This document shows positions 35,660 to 44,360 of a DNA stretch of 64,000 nt, piece after piece (positions within the stretch are counted from its first letter, which is position 1; each line of letters begins with the position of its first letter). The stretch covers positions 171,510 to 235,509 of the forward strand of contig NZ_WTUZ01000021.1 of the NCBI RefSeq assembly GCF_009882985.1. Reading direction: 5' to 3'. The position numbers and the translations under genes are program-made. The notes below the pieces were generated by a model that searched no databases, was not told where the DNA came from, and worked only from the letters and a program-made list of their open reading frames with translations. This stretch comes from Paenibacillus silvestris (GTDB taxonomy: Bacteria; Bacillota; Bacilli; Paenibacillales; NBRC-103111).

Positions 35660-37390
35660 ATGCTTACAGAATTATCGATTCGTAATTTGGCGGTTATTGA
35701 ACATGTGCATATCCGATTTAAAATGGGGTTTCATGTCCTTACGGGGGAAACAGGTGCAGGGAAATCAATCATCATTGATGCGTTAACGCTTATTGTTGGC
35801 GGTCGAGGTTCTTCCGATTTGGTCCGTTATGGCGCAGACAAAGCAGAGATTGAAGCCATGTTTGAGCTCCCGCCCAACCATCCGGTTTGGGCCACCCTGA
35901 CAGAGCTAGGCATTCAAGCGGATCCAAGCGAGCATCTGCTTATCCGCCGGGAAATTACGGCGACTGGGAAGAGCTCCAGCCGTATCAACGGGCAGCTTGT
36001 GAACCTTACGATGCTTCGGCAAACGGGGGAATGGCTCGTTAATATCCATGGACAGCATGAGCATCAATCGCTGCTCAATGACGAAGAGCACATCCATTCT
36101 CTTGATTTGTTCGGGGATGCGGAAATTATAGCTGCAAAAAAAATCTATCAATCTACTTATGACGAATATATGAAGCTGCATAAAGATTTGCGGGAGCTTC
36201 AAGAAACGAGTAAACAGGCACTTCAGATGCTGGATTTATATCGATTCCAAATCGAGGAGATATCTGCCGCGAAGCTGAAGACGGGCGAGGACGAGACATT
36301 GGCTGAAGAAAAGCGCAAGCTGGCGAATGCAGAAAGACTATACCAAAGCTCATCTGATGCTTATGATTTCCTTTATGCAACGAACCGAGGTTTAGATGCT
36401 GCTGGTAAGGCGGTATCTAAAATTCAAGACATCGTCCAATTGGACCCGGCTAATTTGACTCCGCTGCTTGAACAGGCGCAATCTGCCTACTATCAGCTTG
36501 AGGATGCCGCCTACCAACTACGCGATTACCGAGAAGGTATTGAGTTCAATCCTTCACGTTTGGATTTTATTGAACAAAGATTGGATACGATCACGTCTCT
36601 TCGCCGAAAATATGGAGAGAATATAAAAGAGATCCTTACATACTTGGAGAAAATAAAAACGGAAGTCGATACCATCGAAAATAAGGACGAGCATATCCGG
36701 AAAATTGAAGAGAAGCTTGCTGCCTTGGAAAAACAATTGGGTGTCGCTGCTCTTGATCTCTCCAATTTGCGCCGCGGGATTGCTCATCAGTTGGCTGTAC
36801 AGATCGAGCATGAGCTTCGAGATCTGCAGATGGAGCGTACGCAGTTCCGCGTCCAAGTCGAGCAAGTGATTGACGAGCGTAATGGGATAGAAGTCGAAGG
36901 AAAGAAAGTGAAGTTTTCCCGTCAGGGGATTGATCATATTGAATTTCTCATGGCACCTAATCCAGGTGAACCGCTTCGCGGGCTAAGCAAGATCGCTTCA
37001 GGCGGGGAATTGTCGCGGATCATGCTGGCCATGAAAACGATTTTTGCGCGTATTGATCAGATTCCTGTCCTCGTCTTCGATGAAGTGGATACAGGGGTGA
37101 GCGGACGAGCGGCTCAAGCGATTGCTGAGAAGATGTCCAATTTGTCAGGCAGCTGTCAAGTTTTCTCGATTACCCATTTACCGCAAGTTGCCAGCTTCGC
37201 TGATGTTCATTTCTATATTCGCAAAGAAGTAGATCAAGACAGAACGTTCACACGGGTGCAAGATATGCCGGATTCTGGGCGAATTGAAGAATTGGCGCGG
37301 ATGCTCGGAGGGGTCGAAGTGACGGAAACGACGCTGCATCACGCAGGGGAAATGCTTGCCATGGCAAGAAATAAGAAAGCAAGGGTATGA
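35660..37390 (+). CDS. recN: DNA repair protein RecN
   Basis: A 576-residue SMC-like ATPase acting early in double-strand break repair. Walker A GETGAGKSIIIDAL near residue 30, a long coiled-coil middle, signature ASGGELSRIMLAMK and Walker B PVLVFDEVDTGVSG near the C-terminus. It lies 15 bases after argR. Confidence 0.97.
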   Translation: MLTELSIRNLAVIEHVHIRFKMGFHVLTGETGAGKSIIIDALTLIVGGRGSSDLVRYGADKAEIEAMFELPPNHPVWATLTELGIQADPSEHLLIRREITATGKSSSRINGQLVNLTMLRQTGEWLVNIHGQHEHQSLLNDEEHIHSLDLFGDAEIIAAKKIYQSTYDEYMKLHKDLRELQETSKQALQMLDLYRFQIEEISAAKLKTGEDETLAEEKRKLANAERLYQSSSDAYDFLYATNRGLDAAGKAVSKIQDIVQLDPANLTPLLEQAQSAYYQLEDAAYQLRDYREGIEFNPSRLDFIEQRLDTITSLRRKYGENIKEILTYLEKIKTEVDTIENKDEHIRKIEEKLAALEKQLGVAALDLSNLRRGIAHQLAVQIEHELRDLQMERTQFRVQVEQVIDERNGIEVEGKKVKFSRQGIDHIEFLMAPNPGEPLRGLSKIASGGELSRIMLAMKTIFARIDQIPVLVFDEVDTGVSGRAAQAIAEKMSNLSGSCQVFSITHLPQVASFADVHFYIRKEVDQDRTFTRVQDMPDSGRIEELARMLGGVEVTETTLHHAGEMLAMARNKKARV

Positions 37391-37499
37391 AAGTATAGAT
37401 AGTCATCATTTTCAGTTATAAAACAGGGGGAGTGGGGTTAACTTATAGGTACGCATTTGACGACGCAGTTCGTCAGGGCCTAAGGATGTGTGAGGGAGC

Positions 37500-38849
37500 G
37501 TGAAGATATTGCAATCCAGCAAAAGGAAAAGATTGTTCGGACTCCTGCTCGTCTTCTTCGTTTGTATGGTAAGTTTGTCTCCGCCTTTTCAAAGTTTTGC
37601 CTCCTTCCCCCAAGAACTCCGCTTGTTTAGCGGCCAAGGGAAGCAGCTGCAATTAACGATGCCTGTCAGCGCTCAAGTAACTGTCAAAGACACGGACATC
37701 GTGAAAGTAAATGGCAATGCTCAGCACTCATTTCAAGTTAATCTCAACGAACCCATTTCACTACAATCCGATCACTCTGGGCAAACCGAAATGAAGCTCA
37801 AGCTGTTCGGCGCAATTCCCATTAAAACGGTGAAAGTGAATGTCGTGCCTGATTTAAAAGTCATTCCAGGTGGCCAAACCATCGGAGTGAAGATTAAGTC
37901 TGCCGGTATTCTGGTGGTAGGTCATCACTTGGTAACTGTTGCCCCAGACCAAAAAGTGTCACCTGGTGAAGAAGCAAAAATTCAAGTAGGTGATCTGATT
38001 ACCAAAATCAATGGCAAGGATTCGAAGGATGTCAGTAAGGTTGCAGACCTGGTTGCCAAATCTGGTGAAAGCAAAACACCTCTGGATCTCAAAATCCTGC
38101 GCAACAACGAAGAGATTTCAGTTAAACTTCAGCCTGTTTATGATGTTGTAGACAAGTCATATCGTTTAGGGTTATATATTCGCGATTCAGCCGCGGGCGT
38201 TGGCACTCTGACCTTCTATGCGCCTGATCAGGGTGTATATGGTGCTCTAGGGCATGTCATCACGGATATGGATACTCAGACGCCAATTATCGTAGGTGAC
38301 GGGGATATTGTGTACTCCAATGTGACCTCCATATCCAAAAGCCACAACGGTGATCCCGGTGAAAAGCATGCTACTCTTTACAAAGACAGTAAAGTGATTG
38401 GCAATATCGAACGAAACACAGCTTTCGGTATCTTCGGCAAAATGTATGCTGCTCCTGACCACAGCTTGGACAAAGAAGCGATTCCTGTTGCTTTCGCTGA
38501 GGAAGTGAAGGAAGGTCCAGCCCAAATTTATACCGTCGTCGAAGGTCAGAAAGTTGAGAAGTTCGATATCCAAGTTGTTCACGTATCTAAACAGGACACG
38601 CCTGGAACAAAAGGTATGGTCATCAAAATCACAGATCCTCGTTTGTTAGATAAAACAGGCGGGATTGTGCAAGGGATGAGCGGCAGCCCAATTATTCAAA
38701 ATGGGAAACTCATAGGCGCTGTCACGCATGTGTTTGTTAACGACCCTACAAGCGGCTATGGCTGCTTTATCGAGTGGATGCTGCAAGACTCAGGGATTAT
38801 TCTCAGACCCTCTAACGGAGCGAGTTTCAAAGAATCAAAGGCGAGCTAA
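37500..38849 (+). CDS. spoIVB: SpoIVB serine peptidase
   Basis: A 449-residue S55-family peptidase that signals from forespore to mother cell by cleaving SpoIVFA, leading to sigma-K activation. An N-terminal signal anchor (about residues 10-32), a PDZ domain around residues 120-200, and a peptidase domain with His in YGALGHVITD and Ser in GMSGSPII (Ser394/Ser396 region). GTG 37500 is close behind GAGGGAG; TTG 37509 is possible. The last codons form part of its terminator. Confidence 0.95.
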   Translation: MKILQSSKRKRLFGLLLVFFVCMVSLSPPFQSFASFPQELRLFSGQGKQLQLTMPVSAQVTVKDTDIVKVNGNAQHSFQVNLNEPISLQSDHSGQTEMKLKLFGAIPIKTVKVNVVPDLKVIPGGQTIGVKIKSAGILVVGHHLVTVAPDQKVSPGEEAKIQVGDLITKINGKDSKDVSKVADLVAKSGESKTPLDLKILRNNEEISVKLQPVYDVVDKSYRLGLYIRDSAAGVGTLTFYAPDQGVYGALGHVITDMDTQTPIIVGDGDIVYSNVTSISKSHNGDPGEKHATLYKDSKVIGNIERNTAFGIFGKMYAAPDHSLDKEAIPVAFAEEVKEGPAQIYTVVEGQKVEKFDIQVVHVSKQDTPGTKGMVIKITDPRLLDKTGGIVQGMSGSPIIQNGKLIGAVTHVFVNDPTSGYGCFIEWMLQDSGIILRPSNGASFKESKAS

Positions 38850-38875
38850 AAGCCTTTGATTTTTTATTTTATTTT
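38833..38875 (+). terminator. Intrinsic terminator overlapping the end of spoIVB
   Basis: A perfect 10-bp stem, AATCAAAGGC (38833-38842) with GCCTTTGATT (38852-38861), followed by T-rich sequence. The left arm is coding and the stop codon lies in the loop. Confidence 0.92.
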
Positions 38876-38915
38876 TACCGGATTCTACACCGGAATATCC
38901 GTTTTACTTTGAATT

Positions 38916-38922
38916 TGTCGAA
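38916..38922 (+). promoter_or_regulatory. 0A box upstream of spo0A (1)
   Basis: TGTCGAA followed by AAA, a match to the Spo0A~P target core TGNCGAA, about 160 bases before the spo0A start. Confidence 0.65.
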
Positions 38923-38991
38923 AAATGTAGTATGCAGAAGATAAATATATTATTATATAAGAAAGTGAAATAAAAGAAAAGAAAAATAATA

Positions 38992-38998
38992 TTCGACA
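38992..38998 (-). promoter_or_regulatory. 0A box upstream of spo0A (2)
   Basis: TTCGACA, the reverse complement of TGTCGAA, lies directly before the sigma-H -35 element. Confidence 0.65.
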
Positions 38999-39025
38999 GA
39001 AGGAATTTAAGTTGGGGTGTCGAAT
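38999..39025 (+). promoter_or_regulatory. Sigma-H promoter of spo0A
   Basis: GAAGGAATT (38999-39007) fits the -35 RNAGGAWWW; after 11 bases GTCGAAT (39019-39025) fits the -10 RNNGAAT. B. subtilis spo0A has a comparable sigma-H promoter. Confidence 0.8.
39018..39024 (+). promoter_or_regulatory. 0A box overlapping the spo0A -10 element (3)
   Basis: TGTCGAA overlaps the -10 GTCGAAT, so Spo0A~P binding here would compete with RNA polymerase. Confidence 0.65.
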
Positions 39026-39082
39026 ACCTTTCTTAAGAGAGAAATAACCAAACCTGCCCAGTAGCTAAAGGAGGATTTTACG

Positions 39083-39886
39083 TTGCAAAAAATTCAAGTA
39101 TTACTAGCCGACGATAACCGAGAGTTTACCCATTTATTATCCGAGTTCATTGGTGAGCAAGAGGATATGGAAATTGTAGGAGTCGCGTATAACGGTAATG
39201 AAGTCCTTCGCTTTCTCGAACAACAACGTGAATTACCAGACGTACTCATTTTAGATATTATTATGCCTCATTTGGATGGTTTGGGCGTTCTCGAAAAAAT
39301 GAGAGAAATGAATCTACCTGCTCAACCCAAAATTATTATGCTGACAGCTTTCGGTCAGGAGAACATTACCCAAAAAGCGGTACAACTTGGAGCTTCTTAT
39401 TACATACTAAAGCCATTTGACATGGAAACTTTGACGAATCGTATCCGTCAGTTGGTTGGCAACAATCAATCCAATGCGACAACTTCTTCCTCTTCATCGC
39501 CACGCGCCAATGTCGTGCACATGCCTAAAGGAAAAAATTTGGACGCAAATATCACAAGCATCATACATGAAATCGGCGTTCCTGCGCATATTAAAGGATA
39601 TCAATATCTCCGCGAAGCAATTACGATGGTGTACAACAACATCGAGATTCTAGGCGCGATCACCAAAACACTCTATCCGGCAATTGCCGAAAAGTACAAA
39701 ACAACGCCTAGCCGCGTTGAACGTGCCATTCGTCACGCGATTGAAGTCGCTTGGACGCGCGGCAACATCGACAGCATTTCCTTTATTTTTGGTTACACGA
39801 TTAATATCTCGAAATCGAAGCCGACGAATAGCGAATTTATCGCGATGGTGGCAGATAAGCTCAGAATTGAGCATAAGGTTTCTTGA
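39083..39886 (+). CDS. spo0A: Sporulation master regulator Spo0A
   Basis: A 267-residue response regulator. Receiver domain with acidic pocket Asp10/Asp11, phosphorylation site Asp58 (LILDIIMP), Thr in MLTAFGQE and Lys in YYILKPFD. A Ser-rich linker leads to the DNA-binding domain with [20 protein letters not shown] start, eight bases after AAAGGAGG. Likely controlled by sigma-H and by Spo0A itself through three 0A boxes. Confidence 0.98.
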   Translation: MQKIQVLLADDNREFTHLLSEFIGEQEDMEIVGVAYNGNEVLRFLEQQRELPDVLILDIIMPHLDGLGVLEKMREMNLPAQPKIIMLTAFGQENITQKAVQLGASYYILKPFDMETLTNRIRQLVGNNQSNATTSSSSSPRANVVHMPKGKNLDANITSIIHEIGVPAHIKGYQYLREAITMVYNNIEILGAITKTLYPAIAEKYKTTPSRVERAIRHAIEVAWTRGNIDSISFIFGYTINISKSKPTNSEFIAMVADKLRIEHKVS

Positions 39887-39926
39887 GACAGTTAGAATCT
39901 TTATAAATCTTTATAACCACATAAAG

Positions 39927-39960
39927 ACCCAATGAACCATTCGGTTTATTGGGTTTTATT
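39927..39960 (+). terminator. Intrinsic terminator after spo0A
   Basis: ACCCAATGAACC (39927-39938) pairs with GGTTTATTGGGT (39943-39954) with one mismatch, followed by TTTATT. Confidence 0.85.
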
Positions 39961-39995
39961 GTTTATTACAACGAAGGAGAACGGAGGATTTTGCA

Positions 39996-40235
39996 ATGAA
40001 ATATGAACTCGGCAAGTGTCTGCTTCGTGAGCGTTTACAAGATTCGGGGATGTCGATGGAAGAATTAGCCCAGGTTTTGCACTATAAGCCAGAGAAACTC
40101 GCTGATTTCGTGGACAATAAACGGATCATGCCGCTGAAGTCGGCTATTTCTATTGCTGATACTTTGGGTTGTGAAGTAAAAGATCTATATGAATTAATCA
40201 CAAGCGAACCCGCTGTGAATGAAATAATAACGTAA
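39996..40235 (+). CDS. Small XRE-type helix-turn-helix protein
   Basis: A 79-residue protein that is essentially one Cro/CI-type HTH domain (SMEELAQVLHYKPEKLADFV, then LKSAISIADTLGCEVKDLYEL). There is no sensor domain. It is directly downstream of spo0A, beyond its terminator. AACGGAGGA precedes the ATG. Target genes unknown. Confidence 0.85.
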   Translation: MKYELGKCLLRERLQDSGMSMEELAQVLHYKPEKLADFVDNKRIMPLKSAISIADTLGCEVKDLYELITSEPAVNEIIT

Positions 40236-40253
40236 CCACAGGCGGCATGCCAG

Positions 40254-40282
40254 AAAGACTACCTATCATGTAGGTAGCCTTT
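40254..40282 (+). terminator. Hairpin between the HTH gene and the YjcZ-like gene
   Basis: CTACCTA (40259-40265) pairs with TAGGTAG (40271-40277), extended by AAAG/CTTT. It can serve both converging genes; there is no long T run. Confidence 0.55.
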
Positions 40283-40295
40283 CCGTAGTGTTTAA

Positions 40296-40388
40296 TTACC
40301 AAACAAATGCGCTAGTGATGATTACCAGCAAAATGAAGAGTACCAAGATTGCTGCTGAAGAATTATACCCACCAGTTCCACAACTCAT
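40296..40388 (-). CDS. YjcZ family tiny sporulation membrane protein
   Basis: A 30-residue protein on the minus strand, too short for usual ORF cut-offs. It starts MSCGTGGYN, continues with the hydrophobic run AAILVLFILLVIITSAFVW, and stops at TAA. This matches the tiny YjcZ/YoyG-type proteins (Gly-Tyr-rich head, LIVVLFILLIIVGAAF tail). A strong GGAGG ribosome site lies nine bases before the ATG at 40388. Bacilli carry several of these; many are sporulation-linked. Confidence 0.82.
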   Translation of the reverse strand: MSCGTGGYNSSAAILVLFILLVIITSAFVW

Positions 40389-40589
40389 CCGAATCAACCT
40401 CCAACTGAGATTTGGTTTGTGTTTCGAGATAGCTTATGACTATTTTCAAAATAATGTTTGGGCATTAAGACGGATTGTGCTGTTGTCCCGAATCGCAAAA
40501 AAATGGAACCAAACTTTACAAATTTACGTTATACATCTAAGTCAAAACATATTAATCACCGTAAGGTAAAGCTGGAGGCTGCGAAGAAG

Positions 40590-41684
40590 TTGTTATTAAC
40601 ATTAGCGATTGTTGTGGGGCTTATTGTTGTCATTGTTCTATTTATGTATGGATATCCGGTATTCGGGCGGCGACCTTCCCAGGAAAAAGCACAGAAATTA
40701 TCACGCTCTCCCCAATATGTGCAAGGGAAATTTCAGAATCCTGTTCCGACGGGGATGGATATGAATTTAAGAACGACGTTGGGCATTTTGCGTGATTTTA
40801 CCAAAAGCGCGCCTAATCGTCGACCGGCCACACCCTTAGTCATGGATGTCCCTCTTCTGCAAAAGGATGCCGAAACGAAGGTTACCTGGTTTGGCCATTC
40901 AGCGTCATTGCTTACCATCGAGGGTAAAGCGCTTTTGCTTGATCCTATGTTTGGCAGAGCACCCTCACCTTTTCCTTGGTTCGGGAAAGGGAGATACAGC
41001 GGCGATTTGCCTTTTGAAGTCGCGGAGCTGCCTGTTATTGATGCTGTCGTGTTATCTCATGATCACTATGATCACTTGGATTATGGTTCAATACTGAAAA
41101 TTAAGCACAAAGTGAATAAGTTTCTAGTCCCGCTTGGGGTCGGAGGCCATCTGGAAAGATGGGGCGTACCGCCAGAAAAGATCGCGGAATACGATTGGTG
41201 GGATGAGTTCACCTATGATGGACTGACATTTGCGTGTACACCGGCAACGCATTTCTCAGGAAGAAGCATGACAGACCGCGGCGCTACACTTTGGTGCTCA
41301 TGGGTGATCAAAGGAGAGCAGTCAAGTGTCTTTTTCAGTGGTGACAGCGGGTATTCGCCACACTTCAAAGCGATTGGCCAAAAATACGGCCCTTTCGATG
41401 TTACATTAATGGAATGCGGGCAATACGACGAACGCTGGGCTGATATACACATGCTGCCGGAAGAGACCGTACAAGCCCATATGGAGGTGAAAGGAAAGCT
41501 GCTCATTCCCATCCATTGGGGGGCTTTCACTTTAGCGCTGCATGATTGGTTCGATCCAGTGGAGCGGGCAGTTCGGGCAGCAAATCTACATCACGTCCGT
41601 ATCGCAACGCCGAAAATTGGTCAAACCGTTGATATACATGCCAATACAATACAGACCACTACCTGGTGGAAGGCGCAGAGTTAA
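40590..41684 (+). CDS. MBL-fold metal-dependent hydrolase (RomA/NAPE-PLD-like)
   Basis: A 364-residue protein with one N-terminal membrane anchor (LLLTLAIVVGLIVVIVLFMY) and a metallo-beta-lactamase domain facing outward or membrane-tethered. Metal motif SHDHYDHLDYGS, preceded by TWFGHSASLLTIEGKALLLD; later FFSGDSGYSP, ADIHMLPEE and IPIHWGAF. This pattern fits the NAPE-PLD/RomA group, whose substrates in bacteria are mostly unknown. TTG 40590 has GGAGG 11 bases upstream; ATG 40503 lacks a ribosome site but remains possible. Confidence 0.85.
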   Translation: MLLTLAIVVGLIVVIVLFMYGYPVFGRRPSQEKAQKLSRSPQYVQGKFQNPVPTGMDMNLRTTLGILRDFTKSAPNRRPATPLVMDVPLLQKDAETKVTWFGHSASLLTIEGKALLLDPMFGRAPSPFPWFGKGRYSGDLPFEVAELPVIDAVVLSHDHYDHLDYGSILKIKHKVNKFLVPLGVGGHLERWGVPPEKIAEYDWWDEFTYDGLTFACTPATHFSGRSMTDRGATLWCSWVIKGEQSSVFFSGDSGYSPHFKAIGQKYGPFDVTLMECGQYDERWADIHMLPEETVQAHMEVKGKLLIPIHWGAFTLALHDWFDPVERAVRAANLHHVRIATPKIGQTVDIHANTIQTTTWWKAQS

Positions 41685-41775
41685 TCGCAAGAGATGGTAA
41701 GAAACTGGATAGTAGGCCCTCAGCATGGTATGATGGGTAGGATTTAGACAAGTAATCAGGAGAGTAGAATAATCT

Positions 41776-42201
41776 ATGGTTGAGCAAAAAAGTGAAAGAA
41801 AATTTCATTTCCTGGGCGTTCTGCTAGGTATTGCCGTTGATAATTTGGGGACTTTGGTATCAACTGCACTGATTGGCAGCCTTTACTTTGGGAGTAGCCC
41901 AGTGAATGAGCAGGCTGTAAGCACATTTTATTCGAATGTCATGCTTTTACTATTGTTTTTAGTAATTGGCCTGTTCTGGTCGTTTCTTGGCGGGTATGTC
42001 GCTGCTAGGGTGGCCAAACGTGCGGAATACTTCAATGCTGCATGTATTGGTGTGATAGGGGCGGCTATCGGGTTTGATTCGATGATAAGCGATAACGGTA
42101 TCCCATTATGGTATGAGCTTATTGGCTTCTTCGCTATTGTGCCGGTTTCCCTATTAGGCGGTTATTTGGCTCTAAAGAGGAAAAAGGCGCCATTGAAATG
42201 A
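41776..42201 (+). CDS. Four-span membrane protein, unknown function
   Basis: A 141-residue protein with four hydrophobic segments and a Gly-rich third segment (WSFLGGYVAARVAKRAEYFNA), a basic C-terminal tail and no signal for cleavage. CAGGAGAG precedes it at some distance. It stands alone before a terminator. No family was recognised. Confidence 0.75.
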   Translation: MVEQKSERKFHFLGVLLGIAVDNLGTLVSTALIGSLYFGSSPVNEQAVSTFYSNVMLLLLFLVIGLFWSFLGGYVAARVAKRAEYFNAACIGVIGAAIGFDSMISDNGIPLWYELIGFFAIVPVSLLGGYLALKRKKAPLK

Positions 42202-42218
42202 ATATGGGTAGTTCGGAG

Positions 42219-42245
42219 AGACTCGGTGCTTCACCGGGTCTTTTG
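42219..42245 (+). terminator. Terminator after the four-span membrane protein gene
   Basis: AGACTCGGTG (42219-42228), CTT loop, CACCGGGTCT (42232-42241), then TTT. Confidence 0.75.
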
Positions 42246-42318
42246 GTATTTGGATTTTTCATCACGAAATACGTTATACTAGTAAGCATTACTTTATACG
42301 ATTGAGAGGAATTCAACT

Positions 42319-42549
42319 ATGCCTAAATATGCGAATGCAAGTGCGGAAGCTACTGAGTTTTTACGTCAAAAAACAGGAAGCAGCCAGCTCGAATGCTATA
42401 CATATATTGACCCGAATCGGGCGGAAGACAGTTTTTTTATTGTCAAAACGAGTAATAAAGTTATCCATGTCTCATTTTCGGAAATGAGCTATGAAGCGAC
42501 CAACTATCAAAGTTTACTAGAAGGGCTTTATCGGGCTATCTATGAATAA
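42319..42549 (+). CDS. Small protein upstream of cbiA, unknown function
   Basis: A 76-residue, probably cytoplasmic protein. It begins MPKYANASAEATEFLRQK and contains a small alpha/beta pattern (SFFIVKTSNKVIHVSFSEM) and a C-terminal helix. GAGAGGAA precedes the ATG. Its end overlaps the cbiA start by eight bases, indicating translational coupling. No family was recognised. Confidence 0.8.
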   Translation: MPKYANASAEATEFLRQKTGSSQLECYTYIDPNRAEDSFFIVKTSNKVIHVSFSEMSYEATNYQSLLEGLYRAIYE

Positions 42550-43936
42550 ACGCGTGATACGCAGAATTATTATTGCTGGAACAGGCAGCGGTGTAGGTAA
42601 AACAACCCTTTCCATTGGTATTATGGCTGCATTGCAAAAAAGGGGACTATCCGTTCAAGGTTTTAAATGCGGCCCTGACTATATTGACCCGACCTATCAT
42701 ACCGCTGTTACCGGCAGGCCTTCCCGCAATTTGGATTCGTGGATGGTAGGCCGTGAAGGGGTTAAGGAACTGTTCGTCCGAGGAAGCGGCAGTTCCGATA
42801 TTTCGGTTATCGAAGGGGTGATGGGGATGTTCGATGGCAAAGATCCATCCACAGACGAAGGAAGCACGGCTGATATTGGCCGTATTCTTGAAGCTCCCGT
42901 CATTCTTATTGTGAACATTGCGAGCATGGCAAGAAGCGCAGCAGCCATTGTCAAAGGCTTTCAGCAATTTGGGCAAGGCGACAACATTGTCGGAATCATC
43001 GTTAATCGTGCCGGGAGTGAAGGCCATTACGGGATGGTGAAGCAGGCGATCGAGCAGGAATGCGCTGTTCCTGTTCTTGGCTACCTGCCGCGTGATGCGA
43101 GTATTGAGCTGCCGGAAAGGCACCTAGGACTTGTTCCCTCCATCGAGAGAGGTGAGCTGCAGCCCTTTTTTGACAAATTGGCTGAGCAGGTAGCCGCTTT
43201 TGTGAATTTGGAGCAGCTGCTTGAGGTGGCGGTGGCACCGCCTGTTGAAACTCGGCCGCTGCTGTTTACTGACGCAAATACTACATCGCCGAAGCGTGTC
43301 AAAATTGCAGTAGCCAAGGATGCAGCGTTTCACTTTTATTACCCTGAGAACCTTGAGCTGCTGGAAGATGCAGGCGCAGAGTGCGTATTCTTCTCGCCTC
43401 TCGCAGGGGAAGAAGTTCCCTCAGATGCAGATGGCTTATACATCGGAGGCGGGTTTCCGGAAGAATTTGCTGAGCGTTTAGGTGCAGATGAGCAGGTAAA
43501 GGCGTCTTTCCGTAAGCGGATTGGGGATGGCCTCCCAACCTTGGCGGAATGCGGCGGTTTCATGTATTTAACGGAGCAGATTGTAGATACAACAGGAAAC
43601 GCTTATACCATGGTAGGACTTGTTCCTGGGAAGGTTACCATGCAAAAGAAACTAGCCGCATTAGGCTACCGTGAAATAAAGGGTATGCATGAAGACAACT
43701 TCCTACTCTCATCTGAGGGAAAGGCACGAGGACATGAGTTTCACTATTCCACTTTTGAAGCGGCGGAGGGAGTAGTTATACCGGCTGCGTTTCAATCGAG
43801 TGGACGTAAGGGGATGAAAACAGAAGGGTACGCCAAAGGCAACCTTGTAGCTGGCTACACACATTTGCATTTCGCTTCGAATCCGGGCATTGTGACAGAT
43901 TGGATCCGTGCCTGCGAGCGTTATAAGGCGAAATAA
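42542..43936 (+). CDS. cbiA: Cobyrinate a,c-diamide synthase
   Basis: A 464-residue CbiA/CobB-type enzyme that uses glutamine and ATP to amidate carboxylates a and c of cobyrinate. The N-terminal dethiobiotin-synthetase-like ATPase has GTGSGVGKTTLSIGIMAAL and FKCGPDYIDPTYH; the C-terminal class I glutaminase has PTLAECGGFMYL with the nucleophilic Cys. No other cobalamin gene is in the window, so it is an orphan here and may act on imported intermediates or a different substrate. Confidence 0.92.
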   Translation: MNKRVIRRIIIAGTGSGVGKTTLSIGIMAALQKRGLSVQGFKCGPDYIDPTYHTAVTGRPSRNLDSWMVGREGVKELFVRGSGSSDISVIEGVMGMFDGKDPSTDEGSTADIGRILEAPVILIVNIASMARSAAAIVKGFQQFGQGDNIVGIIVNRAGSEGHYGMVKQAIEQECAVPVLGYLPRDASIELPERHLGLVPSIERGELQPFFDKLAEQVAAFVNLEQLLEVAVAPPVETRPLLFTDANTTSPKRVKIAVAKDAAFHFYYPENLELLEDAGAECVFFSPLAGEEVPSDADGLYIGGGFPEEFAERLGADEQVKASFRKRIGDGLPTLAECGGFMYLTEQIVDTTGNAYTMVGLVPGKVTMQKKLAALGYREIKGMHEDNFLLSSEGKARGHEFHYSTFEAAEGVVIPAAFQSSGRKGMKTEGYAKGNLVAGYTHLHFASNPGIVTDWIRACERYKAK

Positions 43937-43940
43937 AGCA

Positions 43941-43977
43941 AAATGGTTGGTCAGGATATGCTCCTGTCCAACCATTT
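43941..43977. terminator. Bidirectional terminator between cbiA and the Cys-motif gene
   Basis: AAATGGTTGGTCAGGA (43941-43956) pairs with TCCTGTCCAACCATTT (43962-43977) with one mismatch. The flanks are T-rich on the minus-strand side, so it fits the convergent gene pair. Confidence 0.8.
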
Positions 43978-43990
43978 GTGGCTTCAAGTA

Positions 43991-44257
43991 TTATTTTATG
44001 AGTGTTAAAGCTTGATCTGCGATGGAATCTTTATAACGGTCTAGGCAGTTGCAAAGGTAATCTTTGCGGCAGATCGGGCAAGGTTCTTTCATCAATCTAT
44101 TCAAATCGGTAACTCTGCCGATTCCGGTTTCGGAATCTCTTTCAAAGAATAAACGGCATTTGTTCCGGTCTTTCAATGAAACGACCACTTCGAAAAGACC
44201 ATTTTTTTTATTATCACTAACGATTGTTGCGTCTACTACTTGCGGATCATAAGCCAT
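43991..44257 (-). CDS. Small protein with C-terminal cysteine cluster, unknown function
   Basis: An 88-residue protein: an N-terminal beta-rich part (FEVVVSLKDRNKCRLFFERD) and a C-terminal cysteine cluster CPICRKDYLCNC that could bind zinc. TAGGAGGAAT precedes the ATG on the minus strand. No family was recognised. Confidence 0.78.
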   Translation of the reverse strand: MAYDPQVVDATIVSDNKKNGLFEVVVSLKDRNKCRLFFERDSETGIGRVTDLNRLMKEPCPICRKDYLCNCLDRYKDSIADQALTLIK

Positions 44258-44360
44258 AAGTAATTCCTCCTACTAGCATGCCCTTATCTTTATTAGCTTG
44301 GGCGCATTAGTATATTATATAAATAAAAAAGTTTTATTTCAATAGGAGGCCCTGGCGCTC

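Noticed and set aside
37458-37475. TGACGA-N6-TCGTCA inverted repeat before spoIVB
   Set aside because: Only six base pairs per arm and no match to a known regulator or sigma factor; could be chance.
40288-40569. A 93-codon plus-strand ORF after the HTH gene
   Set aside because: It is antisense to the YjcZ-type gene, has no ribosome site and overlaps the start region of the MBL hydrolase in another frame.
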